A stretch of DNA of 64,000 nucleotides from Rhynchopus sp. YZ270_cl-10 (Eukaryota; Euglenozoa; Diplonemea; Diplonemida; Diplonemidae). The stretch's first letter is position 1. Each line of letters begins with the position of its first letter. The DNA lies in NCBI GenBank assembly GCA_964035575.1, contig OZ037835.1, positions 558,001 through 622,000 of the forward strand. The letters run 5' to 3'. The translations under genes were made by a program, and so were the position numbers. This document shows positions 31,482 through 42,023 of the stretch, piece after piece. The notes under the pieces were generated by a model. The model ran no database searches and had not been told where the DNA came from. It saw nothing but the letters and a program-made list of their open reading frames with translations.

Positions 31482-33194
31482 TCACGCAAACGCAGAGAGC
31501 AAATGGTGCACCCTTCTTGGCATTTGAGGGGTCTCTTGCGGGACAACGAAGCCTTTTGAGGGGATGGATTTTGAGGCAAATTTTGAGGCGAGACGGCGGG
31601 CGGCGTGGACAGCGGTGTCTGCAGCACTTGCAGGAAACATTTCCGCAGACGTCACATTCTCGACATAGTGCCGCAACATCGTCGTCAGCACCCCAGCGGG
31701 AAGCATGCCCTCACCGCACAACACCATCCCCAAGCTCAACGCTGCCGCATACGCCCCACCCTCCTTCGTATTCCCTTCCTCATGGTACAGCACCTCCTTC
31801 ACAGTCATCGCCTCTGTCTCCACGATCAGAGCTGGCCCCCCCACAATCCTTGCCAACAACATCCCCGACAGCACATCCGCAAGCTCCGCGCCGACCGACG
31901 CCACCAGCCCCCCCAACAGCTCTGGCGCATGCTTTCCACAGATTTTTACCAGCGCGCTGGCGACATCGTGGATAGCGCTGTTGCAACACATCCTCACGAC
32001 ACCAGCTCTATTGTATGAGAGATCGGAGTCGATTCTTTCCGCTATCGCCTCCGCATCACCTTGCAGATAGATCCCACCCAAGGTGGTGTAGATGCGTTTG
32101 CGGTGGGGTTCTGTGTCGTCGTCGTCGTTGGGTGCATCGGTAAGGGCAGGTGTCGTCGCAACTACGGTGCTGACGGGGCGATGAGGTTCGCGGTGGCGCT
32201 GTCCAGAGTCGACAGAGAAAAGGTCGCTTTCGAGAACAAAGTCGTCTCCCGTGGTAGCAAGCGAGAGCGTGCTCATGGCTAGGAACGCAGCGTATGCTGT
32301 CGCGAAGCTTGGGCGGGATGGGCGTGATGACGTTACGGAGGCTGTGGAATGAAGGCGCTTTTCTGGCTTCGCTTTCAGGAGCGGTTTTGGAATGTATGTG
32401 GGCTTTGGGTTGCGGGGGGCCGGAGGGGTCGACGGTTTTGCGGAAGGTGTTGCTGGAGGTGTGTGTGAGGTCTCGGTAGTCTTTTGGGGGGTGTTGGTGG
32501 TGTCTCGTTTGTAGTAGGCTTGGGGCTGGACACCGTCTGGCTCGTTTAGGTCCAAGGGGAGGGCGCCGGGGGAGACGTAAGTGTCGCCTGCAGCTGTCGC
32601 GGCCTCGCAGATGCGTGCAAGGCGGTCGCGGTGGCGGGTCCCTTCTGTGTGGATGGCGTACTGCGCATAGCTGTTGCAGTGGACCCGGCATTCGGCACAC
32701 CGGAAGCGCTGTGACCGCACCTCACAACGTACCTTGACCCGCGCCTCGGGGGCACGTACAGGGAATTCGCCGTACCAGGTTGCGCCGTATTGTTCGGTCA
32801 AATGGTCGGCGAGGCGCGAAGGATGTACCCAATGACATACGTGCTCCCATCTGTCCGAGAACGCATTGCAGCGTGCGTGCCATGCTGCACGGTCGGTGGG
32901 TGGTGCGCCTTCAGAGGTGTTGTCTGTGTCCGAGCTTGCCGTGCTATCCGAGGGCGTGAGGGGTCCATCAGGCGGTGTGCCCTCGAGCGAGCGCGGGGAG
33001 GTGCTGTTCGTCAGAGGCGTGCCCTCCACGCTTGGGGTGTCGTCCGCTAGCGGTGCTAACGTGGCGGACTCCACCAGACGGATGAAGGCGTCCTCGCATG
33101 CATAAACGTCTGCAGGGCACTGTGCGGGGCGGTGCTCTGGACGGTACGCCTTTCGTAGAAGGCGCTCGCGCAGGAGAGTAACAGCTTGGGACAT
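31482..33194 (-). CDS. U1-type C2H2 zinc-finger protein, function unknown
   Basis: The 570-aa product starts at the ATG at 33194, which follows directly after a C-rich tract and TTACCAG, an excellent acceptor context; the longer upstream frame is rejected. A Thr/Ser/Pro-rich acidic segment covers about 45-105. A single zinc finger C166-x2-C169-x12-H182-x5-H188, followed by a basic stretch, is of the matrin/U1/JAZ type that binds RNA or dsRNA. A basic Pro/Lys/Thr-rich linker covers about 225-310. The C-terminal 170 residues (about 380-550) are Ala/Leu/Val-rich and probably an alpha-helical repeat. Such fingers occur in splicing factors and RNA-binding proteins, so an RNA role is plausible but not shown. 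It sits between LRR paralogues 3 and 4 on the same strand. Confidence 0.7.
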   Translation of the reverse strand: MSQAVTLLRERLLRKAYRPEHRPAQCPADVYACEDAFIRLVESATLAPLADDTPSVEGTPLTNSTSPRSLEGTPPDGPLTPSDSTASSDTDNTSEGAPPTDRAAWHARCNAFSDRWEHVCHWVHPSRLADHLTEQYGATWYGEFPVRAPEARVKVRCEVRSQRFRCAECRVHCNSYAQYAIHTEGTRHRDRLARICEAATAAGDTYVSPGALPLDLNEPDGVQPQAYYKRDTTNTPQKTTETSHTPPATPSAKPSTPPAPRNPKPTYIPKPLLKAKPEKRLHSTASVTSSRPSRPSFATAYAAFLAMSTLSLATTGDDFVLESDLFSVDSGQRHREPHRPVSTVVATTPALTDAPNDDDDTEPHRKRIYTTLGGIYLQGDAEAIAERIDSDLSYNRAGVVRMCCNSAIHDVASALVKICGKHAPELLGGLVASVGAELADVLSGMLLARIVGGPALIVETEAMTVKEVLYHEEGNTKEGGAYAAALSLGMVLCGEGMLPAGVLTTMLRHYVENVTSAEMFPASAADTAVHAARRLASKFASKSIPSKGFVVPQETPQMPRRVHHLLSAFA

Positions 33195-34206
33195 CTGGTA
33201 AGGGGGAGGGGGAGGGGGGCTGTGTGTGGAGGAATCTGTGGTGTTTTTTGTTGGTTCAACTTCCCCTAGTTGTGACCGTCCGCTGGGAGGCAGATACACA
33301 CGGCGGGGAGCGCATTTCAAACGAGTCATGAAGTGAAGTAACAATCCGTTTTGTTTGCCCTGCAGCGCTGCCTCCAATCTTTTTAGAATTGGCAACAAGT
33401 TGTTTTATCAAAAAACCGATTACCCTTCCGATTCTCCGTGGTTCTTCCGTAGGTGCTCCGGTCAGGAGGTCCACCCTAATGATAGACACCCCCTTTACCC
33501 CCAAATAGTAGCTATTTTCCCAAAATAACTTTAATTTTCCCCTGGGTTCTTTTATTGTCCCTTTGTCAAATTCTCTTTGTTTTTCTCTTTTGTCTATTTT
33601 TCCTGCATTTCTTATGCTCTTCATTTGTACTTTCTTTTGTTTTGGTTGTTGTTAGATACGCTCAATCGCCTATCGAGTTCTGTGAATAGCACGGAACTCC
33701 TTTCCAGGTATATCCATGGAAAGACAGTATCATATGTGATACCGGGACAGAGAGACAATTGGAGGTAAATTTTTTGAAAAAAGGTGTCGTTGAGAAAAAA
33801 CAAACAAACGGATGCGCTGTGTGAAAAAAAAACGAGTGTTTCTCTGCGCGTGATATTTTGTGGGGAAGAACCGGCCGTGCCCAAGACCCACTCAGGGGTG
33901 GCATTTTTGGGCTCAGGTGGGTGCAGCTGCTGGGTCTGAACTGTCTTTTTTGCAAACGTTTGGGGCTGAACTGTCTTTATCGAAACATGTTGGGCCCATA
34001 CTGTCCAAAAGTCAAACGTAGTGGGCCAGACTGTCCTTATCCCTATTTTTTTAATCCCCCACTACAGTTATCCCCCTTTTTTTGAGAAAAATAAAATTGG
34101 CGATATTTTTATCCGCCATTCTACAGTTATCCCCCACTACAATTATCCCGCCCCCCCCCCCCCCCTTTACCTTCACCCGACATCATTTAATGCTTGAGGG
34201 GAAATT
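33195..34206. other. intergenic region
   Basis: No supported gene. Bases 33930-34170 carry repeated words (GGGCTGAACTGTC, CCCACTAC and TTATCCCCC) ending in a C run at 34149-34165. Confidence 0.5.
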
Positions 34207-34407
34207 TTGGCGAGCAGACTTCGCGTACCCTGCTTCACCTGCGGCAGCGACGGCCTTGATGTCGTGATGGACTTCTACGATTCACACCGACTCACACGTT
34301 GCGGCGCGCGCGAGCTACAGAACACAACGTTGCGTGAATGTTGCAAGTCATGCCACGGGACAGCCCAGCATCAAATCTTTCTGTCAACCCCGCCCCCTCC
34401 CCGCTGA
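34198..34407 (+). CDS. zinc-ribbon-like fragment, weakly RPB10-like
   Basis: A short plus-strand frame without an ATG encodes RVPCFTCGSDGL, then about 28 residues, then LRECCKSCHG. The CFTCG start and a later CC pair at similar spacing recall the RNA polymerase subunit RPB10, but the conserved residues between them are not convincing. It may be an exon (an AG precedes ACTTCGCG), a gene remnant, or chance. It is the only candidate coding sequence on the plus strand in this part of the window. Confidence 0.2.
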   Translation, partial: GEILASRLRVPCFTCGSDGLDVVMDFYDSHRLTRCGARELQNTTLRECCKSCHGTAQHQIFLSTPPPPR

Positions 34408-35529
34408 ACTACAGTGACCCCTCGGGGTCATCTGCTGACTTGTGGGTGAGGCCGCTGCCGTCGAGAGAGAAGCAGCTGAGAGAAGCAAGCTGTCACAGCG
34501 GAGCTGCTCTACGTTCCTTGCCTAGCTCCTCCTGTCGCTCTTTACGAAACACTGCAGCAATGCACGTCTGCTTTCGTCTGGTCTCTGCCACGTGTCGGAG
34601 GTGCGTCAACCACATACTCCTGCAGCTCGCATTCACGCACTCGATCGGACACAACACTGCTGCAGCCGGCAAGGCGGATGCTCCTCAACGAAGTGTAGTT
34701 GCCATCAGGTATATCACCCATATGCGTAACCTTGCGGAGTGGTGACAGGTCTAGTTCTGTGAGGCTGCTGCAGTTGGAAAGAAAGTTTGTGCCAATGTGT
34801 GTAACATTGCGGAGTGGCGATAAGTCCACTGTTGTGAGGCTGCCGCAGTTTTCAAGAAAGCCCTCGCTAATGTGTGTAACATTGCTGAGTGGTGATAAAT
34901 CCACTGCTGTGAGGCTGCTGCAACGGTCAAGAAACCTTGTACTAATGTGTGTAATATTGCGAAGTGGTGATAAGTCTACTGATGTGAGGCTCCTGCAGCC
35001 GGCAAGAAAGCTTGTACTAATGTGTGTAACACTGCTGAGTGATGATAAGTCTGCTGATGTGAGGCCGCTGCAGTTGTAAAGAAAGCTTGAACTGATGTGT
35101 GTAACACTGCGGAACAGTGATAAGTCTAGTTCTGTGAGGCATCTGCAGTTGTCAAGAAATCCTGTACTAATGTGTGCAACATTGCTGAGTGGTGATAAGT
35201 CCACTGCTGTGAGGCTGACGCAGTCGGAAAGAAAGTAGGTACCAATCCGCGTGACACGCATCAACCCAGACAGGTCGATGCTCGTCAACGATGTGCACCC
35301 GTGAAGGAAACCATCGGCAATTTCCGTCACACACGACACAGCACTCAGATCAAGTCTCGTTATCGATGAACGCGACAAGAATCCTTTCGGAATGACAGTC
35401 GCAACCTCCGCCTGCAGAAGCAAACACGCAACCTCAGGATCCTCCACAGTCACCAGCCGCTCCGCTGTGATGTCCTCACCCAACGCATGAAGTGCTGCTC
35501 TGGCCTCGAACTTCTTACTTTCCGTCAGG

Positions 35530-37571
35530 TAGGGGTCCGTTTTAGGTCTCTGGCAGGCCGGGCCTTCTTTCTGTGACCTTCCCAACCAAAAGACCCCCAA
35601 AAAACACAGGTACCTGCTGCGTTTAATGGCACTTTACCCCAGTCCCTGGAACAGATCAGCAAGCCGACCAGCCCAGGTATGCATGCCAACACTACTGGGG
35701 GTGCACTGTTCGATAGCATAAAAGAAAAGTCAAAAAGTCAAAAAGACAAGAAGGTCAAACAAAATAGGTACTTCGAACAGGGCTGACAGGAGGGGATTCT
35801 CACCCGAGGTTCGGTGCCTGTCAGGCTGCGATTAGTGGTTCTGGGTGATTCCCTTCTTCCTAGCCACCGTTACCGCGGTGCCCGCACCGTAAGAGAGTGG
35901 GGACGGTTCACGACCGTTCGTACGCGTCAGCAAAAGTAGGGGTCGGAGTCCAGGCCCGAACCGGAAACATTAACCTCCGTTTTTCGAAACATTAAAAAGT
36001 AAAAATGAAAAAGAAAAATCAACAGCAAGAGCAGTGTTGCTGTAAAAGAAACAGCAGCACCGTCAGCTAACATGCCACACATTATGGCAGACGGCCACAC
36101 AAAATTCCCCTGATTTGTACAGAGAAAGTTGTAACTTCTTCCTTACAAGTAAGGGAGTGCCGGCAGGGAAGGAGTTACAACAAACAGTGAACAAACTCAA
36201 GTACCAGCCTTTCCGCGTAGCACAGACCCTACATTTGGTAGTTGGTCTGCCCTACTGCCTCATCTGCACCGTAGCTGGACGCCACGACGACAACTCCTTC
36301 ATCTATCAACGTACCAAAGCACGTGAAAATAGAACAAAAACAAACACATTGGAAAAACAACAGAGCATGTACCTGCAGATCCACAGTTGTTTCACGTACA
36401 GTGCATACACCCTGAAAGTTTAACCTCTTCCTTCTAGCACAGACGTTGGTCTGCCCTACTGCCTCTTCTGCACCGTAGCTGGACGCCACGACGACAACTC
36501 CTTCATCTTCAACGTACCAAAGCACGTGAAAATGGAACAAAAACAAACACATTGGAAAACAACAGAGCATGTACCTGCAGAGTGCATACACCCTGAAAGT
36601 TTAACCTCTTCCTTCTAGCACAGACGTTGGTCTGCCCTACTGCCTCTTCTGCACCGTAGCTGAATGCCACGGCGACAACTCCTTCATCTATCAACGTACC
36701 AAAGCACGTGAAAATAGAACAAAAATAAACACATTGGAAAAACAGCAGAGCATGTACCTGCAGATCCACAGTTGTTTCACGTACAGTGCATACACCCTGA
36801 AAGTTTAACCTCTTCCTTCTAGCACAGACGTTGGTCTGCCCTACTGCCTCTTCTGCACCGTAGCTGAATGCCACGGCGACAACTTGTACCCACCTGCGAA
36901 TGAATGTTCGCAGATCCCTTCTTCTACTAACGTAAAAAAAAAAAAAACGTAAAAACAGACCAAAAACTACAACATGCCACACTGAATTAACGACAGAGCA
37001 CGCACCTGCAGATCCACAGATGTTTCACTACGGTGTACACAGCCTGAGGTTAAACACATAACACAAGAATTCTACTACGGCAAAAAGATGAAAACTGAAC
37101 TGAACTGAACAAAACTACAACACACCACACTGAATACACAAGAGCACGTACCTGCAGATCCACAGTTGTTTCACATACAGTGTACGCACCAACAAAGCAA
37201 CAAAACGTTCCCATGCGGTCAAACGACAACACAGGAACAGCAACAATATTCCGTCACCAGTAGAGACACCGGCAACGCTTCCTTCTTGTACCTGGGATCC
37301 CCTCATCGGCATCAACACACTCCCAGTCACCGCACAGGTAACAGATCCTTGAAACCCCTCGAAGGGGTTTGCGTAGCCTACATAAGCTGGTGATCTGCCC
37401 GAAATTGACTGTGATGTTGTGTTAATAACCAGGGTTCCCACATCGGCTTGTTCCTCCTCCGGTCCCGAGCGAATCCATCATTGGAGAGGCGGCCGCCCAC
37501 GCTGACTCAGTACCATGCGAACACGGCGTCCAGGGGCCCCACTTGGCGGTTGGTCAGACGTTAATTGCCCC
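35530..37571. mobile_element. 2.04-kb insertion of unknown class with 19-bp target duplication
   Basis: Exact 19-bp copies of CTTCTTACTTTCCGTCAGG flank it (35511-35529 and 37572-37590). It carries a hairpin near 35783-35825 (CTGACAGG..CCTGTCAG), a tandem array (36225-37190) and GC-rich ends. I see no reverse transcriptase, no inverted termini and no poly(A). Like the 602-bp insert in paralogue 3 it has a LINE-sized duplication, but the two inserts share no obvious sequence. Confidence 0.55.
36225..37190. repeat. tandem array of about 180-205-bp units
   Basis: Units contain GACGTTGGTCTGCCCTACTG, CAACTCCTTCATC, CACGTGAAAAT and GAGCATGTACCTGCAGA. Clear copies start near 36237, 36440, 36621 and 36825, with a degenerate one to about 37190. 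Some lack the ATCCACAGTTGTTTCACGTA section, giving the length variation. Minus-strand frames across it are repeats of themselves and not a gene. Confidence 0.85.
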
Positions 37572-37781
37572 CTTCTTACTTTCCGTCAGGATGATTGTGT
37601 CTCCAGCACTCAGCTGCGTGATGTCGTCTCCTTCGTCCTTCCCTCCGAAGCCCATGCGGAAGCTGTCCTCAGCCAACCCCACTGCAGACGCCACCTTCTG
37701 CCGCATCGTCTCCGTTGTGTCATCCACACCCACCTCCATCACATGCGAGTTGTCTGCACAGTCCTTGATAACTACTTCCAT

Positions 37782-38815
37782 TTTGTCTTCTATTCCTTGT
37801 GTTGCTCTGTGGTGTGGTGGGGTTGTGGGAGTTGGGGCTGTGGTGGGTGAACATGATGAAAGAAAAACAACACCTCACCAAAGCCGCTTCCTTTGTAGCC
37901 GTACACACCGAGTATTGGCTCCGGAGGGGTCTGAGGGGGGCACAATCATCAAAGCTATAAGGCTTTGTGATCAAAACGCGCCTCACGACATGGAGTGAAG
38001 TTCAAGAAGGCTCGAAGACATAAGGGGTCCACGAAGAAAAGCACGATCTCAACTTGGTTGTCGCGATTCGTTGAAAAGTGGTGGCTCGGCCGGTAAAAAC
38101 ACAAAAGGGGAGGGGTGGGGAGGGTAGGGGGCAAGGGGTCAGTTTTTTTTTTTTATAGAGAAAAGAAAAAGGGAGGTGACGTTCAACGGAAGTTAAACGG
38201 AGCAAATATAAGTACTGGGTGATTCAGATTGTTGTTATAGTAACCTGGGGGTGTCTCCGAAAAAAGCGAATTTTATTTTTTAGTAACAAACAGTTTTCCG
38301 GTTTTGTTACCTGGCATCTTCTTCCTCCGGATTTTTATATTTTTTATTTTTACAAATAACAGTAACAGTTACCTGGACCTTCTTATAAAATGGCGCCGCA
38401 GGCGAAAAAAAATCAGGGTACGGTGTAAAAATCTAGCTTTCACACTACAGAGTCACTCAACGAACGCGGAGCAAAAATGAAAAATGGCGCCGCAGGCAAA
38501 GGATTTTATGGTGCGATCAGTTACCCAGAGCCCTCCCGTGGTTCAACTACGGTTCTACCAGGAACTTTTTTTGACCCTCACCACCATCACCACACGTCAG
38601 GCGAGAGGTGATGTTTTTTTTCCAATTTTTATTTTACAGCTTTCCGGGTTTGTTACCTGGGCCAGATACATTTTTATTTTAATTTTACAAAATAATTATT
38701 TTGTTACCAAATGGTTGTTACCTGGGGGAAATTTGAGTTGACGGTCTTGAAAACACTTCGCTGGCTGGTGTGTCAAACGGTCTGTATGGTTTGCACGTAA
38801 CGCTCTACGTATACG
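37782..38815. other. gene-free region
   Basis: It starts with the leader of LRR paralogue 4, which resembles that of paralogue 2 (27530-27620). It then contains repeats with GGCGCCGCAGGC words (38390-38405, 38484-38498). No gene. Confidence 0.5.
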
Positions 38816-40001
38816 ATACGATCTGTATGCAACGAACACAACGCAACGAACGCAACGCAACCAACGCAACGCATACAACGCAACGCAACCGATGCGTACG
38901 ATGCGATCTGTATGCAACGAACGCAACGCATACAACGCAACGCATGCAACGAACGCAACCGATGCATACGTAGCGATCTGTATGCAACGAACGCAACGCA
39001 TGCAACGCAACGCAACCGATGCGTACGTTACGATCTGTATGCAACGAACGCAACGTAACCAACGCAACGCAACCGATGCGTACGATGCGATCTGTATGCA
39101 ACGAACGCAACGCATACAACGCAACGCATGCAACGAACGCAACCGATGCATACGTAGCGATCTGTATGCAACGAACGCAACGCATGCAACGCAACGCAAC
39201 CGATGTGTACGTAGCGATCTGTATGCAACGAACGCAACGCATACAACGCAACGCATGCAACGAACGCAACCGATGCATACGTATCGATCTGTATGCAACG
39301 AACGCAACGCATGCAACGCAACGCAACCGATACATACGTAGCGATCTGTATGCAACGAACGCAACGCATGCAACGCAACGCAACCGATGCGTACGTAGCG
39401 ATCTGTATGCAACGAACGCAACGCATGCAACGCAACGCAACCGATACATACGTAGCGATCTGTATGCAACGAACGCAACGCATGCAACGCAACGCAACCG
39501 ATGCGTACGTAGCGATCTGTATGCAACGAACGCAACGCATGCAACGCAACGCAACCGATACATACGTAGCGATCTGTATGCAACGAACGCAACGCATGCA
39601 ACGCAACGCAACCGATGCGTACGTAGCGATCTGTATGCAACGAACGCAACGCATGCAACGCAACGCAACCGATACATACGTAGCGATCTGTATGCAACGA
39701 ACGCAACGCATGCAACGCAACGCAACCGATGCGTACGTAGCGATCTGTATGCAACGAACGTAACGCATGCAACGCAACGCAACCGATGCGTACGTAGCGA
39801 TCTGTATGCAACGAACGCAACGCAACCGATGCGTACGTAGCGATCTGTATGCAACGAACGCAACGCAACCGATGCGTACGTAGCGATCTGTATGCAACGA
39901 ACGCAACGCAACCGATGCGTACGTAGCGATCTGTATGCAACGAACGCAACGCAACCGATGCGTACGTAACGATCTGTATGTAACGCAACGAACGCAACGC
40001 G
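38816..40001. repeat. 57-bp satellite array with dimeric higher-order structure
   Basis: The unit is CGATRYRTACGTAGCGATCT followed by GTATGCAACGAACGCAACGC and ATGCAACGCAACGCAAC. From about 39325 to 39780 units alternate between CGATACATACG and CGATGCGTACG, giving a 114-bp dimer repeated about four times. Toward both ends units become shorter or more variable. Long open frames of 270-490 codons on both strands arise because the unit length is a multiple of three. Confidence 0.95.
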
Positions 40002-40704
40002 TGGTCCTGAGTATGACCTTAAACTGCTAAGTCGTGAGCGAATGTATCCTAGTAGGTATGGGGAAGGGGGAAGGAGTTCTTTGACCGCCCGAAGGCTTTG
40101 GCTGGGAAGGTATGGGGGGACTTCAGAACCTTTCTTGACCGCCCGTGGATGCATTCTCAAGGATTGGACATGGACACCCCTCCGTAGCGCAACGTCCCGC
40201 TGACTTAGGGTGAGGCAATGTATTGTGGCCCCAAAGTCAGTGCAAAAAGACCCTAGGCTCACCTTTGGAAACTGCATGTGTCTACCTGGTGCATGTGGAC
40301 AAACTTCTGGAGACGGGCAGGTTGACGGCGACTACTACGGTAGATCTTTCCAGAAACCGTTGATGCGGCCACCCGGACATGATGACACACAACACACGTT
40401 TACTTTCTCTTTGGGTCATAAGGTACGCCCTTCTCTGACCACGACATGAAACACAAAGCCAAAACAATTGAAGGTATCCTCGCGTACGAGTTGTTTGACT
40501 CCAAAGTGATTCCCCGGCCTCTCAAGCAAACAGGAGACCAACGTCAGGGGAGGTGTAATGAGATACCCTGGGCCGTGCCCACCTTTTGTGTTCTGTTCAT
40601 TTTGTTTGAGTGGTGCGCCCACCTTGCTTTTTGTTCATTGTGTACTAACCTATCGCAATAAAAAGACCACTAAAGGCCAAAGAGAAAAAAAAAAAAAAAA
40701 AAAA
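40002..40704 (+). mobile_element. polyadenylated retroposed insertion inside the satellite
   Basis: It is a non-satellite segment ending in AATAAA (40657-40662) and a run of 20 A (40685-40704), after which satellite units resume at 40705. This is the signature of an RNA-derived insertion: a processed pseudogene, SINE or truncated LINE. No coding sequence is recognised in the sense direction. The target duplication cannot be judged in repetitive DNA. Confidence 0.7.
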
Positions 40705-40920
40705 CGCATGCAACGCAACGCAACCGATACATACGTAGCGATCTGTATGCAACGAACGCAACGCATGCAACGCAACGCAACCGATGCGTACGTAGCGATC
40801 TGTATGCAACGAACGCAACGCATGCAACGCAACGCAACCGATGCGTACGTAGCGATCTGTATGCAACGAACGCAACGCAGGCAACGCAACGCAACCGATG
40901 CATACGTTACGAGCGGTCTG
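40705..40920. repeat. 57-bp satellite, distal segment
   Basis: About four units continue the array after the retroposed insertion and end at GATGCATACGTTACGAGCGG. Confidence 0.9.
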
Positions 40921-41370
40921 TACGAAAGCATGCTACGGGTTTAACGCCATCGCGTTAACGCAACACCTGCGCCGCTGTGACACTTCGCTGGCTCGTGTGG
41001 TTGTCATAACGGAACGGTCTACACGTGCGTTACACACAACGGTCTTCGTATACGATACACACAACGCTATGCATGTGCGATACACGCGTTAACCGCATCG
41101 TGTGGTTACCAAACGCAGCCCACCTACGGTGGGCTGCTGCAACTCGTGCCGTGTGTGGCCCATGCATGGTTCTCACAGCTCGCTGGCACGTTTCCCAAGC
41201 CGCAAACCCGGTTACCCGCCTGAAAAACCGGGTTTTTGGCCAAAACGCCTGTTTTGCCTGTGGAACCCTGTAGAACCCTTAAGAAACACGTGTATAAAAG
41301 GGGTACTCGTGACACCCTGGTGTCAGGGTCTCTAACGGCTCCCAGCTCAAACTGAGTTATACACGCCCCA
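40921..41370. repeat. satellite-flanking repeat, reverse of 17590-18250
   Basis: It contains CATGCTACGGGTTTAACGCC, GTATACGATACACACAACGC and CAGCCCACC..GGTGGGCTG, all matched in reverse complement at 17.6-18.25 kb. The GTATACGATAC words resemble the satellite edge at 38808-38820. Confidence 0.7.
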
Positions 41371-41648
41371 AAAAGTGCCCGATCTTTCCAAAGAAACAGT
41401 TTTTTGAGCTGGGCGAAGCTTCTACACCCTGAAAAAAAAACCGGTTTTTGGTCGGATCCAGCAGGGGGGGGGGGGGAGACTGGGGGGGGGGTTACTGCTA
41501 GGTGGGTGGGTGGCCGGAACAGCAACCTTTAAAAACTAGAAAACACAAGTGTTTTCTAGAATTTTTGGGGGTAAAATAATTATTTAGTTTTATTTTAACA
41601 ACTTTATAAATCACCCAGTAACTTTTTTTTTTTTTTTTTTTTCCTTTT

Positions 41649-42023
41649 TCAGGGTTTCCGCCAGGATTTGGGGTTTCCGAAATTGGAGTGTACCATGAAA
41701 ACGACCCCCAAAAAATTTTTTTCTCCCCGAAAAAGCGGTCGTCGCGCGCTTCGCGCGCGCCTCCCTGGCAGACACAGGTAGAGAGGCGAAGCGTGCGGGG
41801 GGGTGCTACAAAAATTTTTTTTGGGAAGGGTTGAAAGGGCAGAAGGGGAAGTGCGAGATACGCTCACTACCGGTTGAGGTGTCACTTCCACTGGCCGTAT
41901 CGCCTCGTCAACCGTGGGAGGGGTCTCCTTCTTGACCAAGACAAGTCGGCTCTGCCGCAGCTTTGGCACAACTTTTTGGGTTTTAGCACCAGGCTTTTTA
42001 GCACCAGCTTTGATAGCAACCAT
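41649..42023 (-). CDS. possible small basic protein, 3' part replaced by repeat
   Basis: From the ATG at 42023 about 55 codons give a Lys-rich protein (AGAKKPGAKTQKVVPKLRQS..TPPTVDEAIRPVEVTP) that resembles basic tails of histone H1-type proteins. After about 41850 the frame runs into dispersed repeat DNA (the GCGCGCTTCGCGCGC block), so the C terminus is probably not original. It may be a broken gene or chance. Confidence 0.25.
   Translation of the reverse strand: MVAIKAGAKKPGAKTQKVVPKLRQSRLVLVKKETPPTVDEAIRPVEVTPQPVVSVSRTSPSALSTLPKKNFCSTPPHASPLYLCLPGRRARSARRPLFRGEKNFLGVVFMVHSNFGNPKSWRKP

Larger units (their letters stand above)
34542..37781 (-). pseudogene. ubiquitin-like/LRR protein, paralogue 4 split by a 2-kb insertion
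   Basis: The conserved start MEVVIKD lies at 37781 and the ubiquitin-like domain runs to TESKK (about 37573). The reading then continues after the insert from about 35529 to 34542 with the linker helix and ten 24-residue LRRs, the most of the four paralogues, ending RCSVS. The insert 35530-37571 is bounded by a 19-bp direct repeat. The two host parts are otherwise open, so the copy was probably functional until a recent insertion. Its 3' flank (34488-34560) matches that of paralogue 3 (27930-28005). Confidence 0.75.

Noticed and set aside
38816-40001. CRISPR array
   Set aside because: Units are contiguous with no unique spacers and the sequence is eukaryotic. The arrays at 44835-45515, 36225-37190 and 55600-56220 were rejected for the same reason.
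38696-40277. Long open frames (up to 490 codons) on both strands
   Set aside because: They are produced by reading through a satellite whose 57-bp unit is a multiple of three; the peptides are simple repeats.
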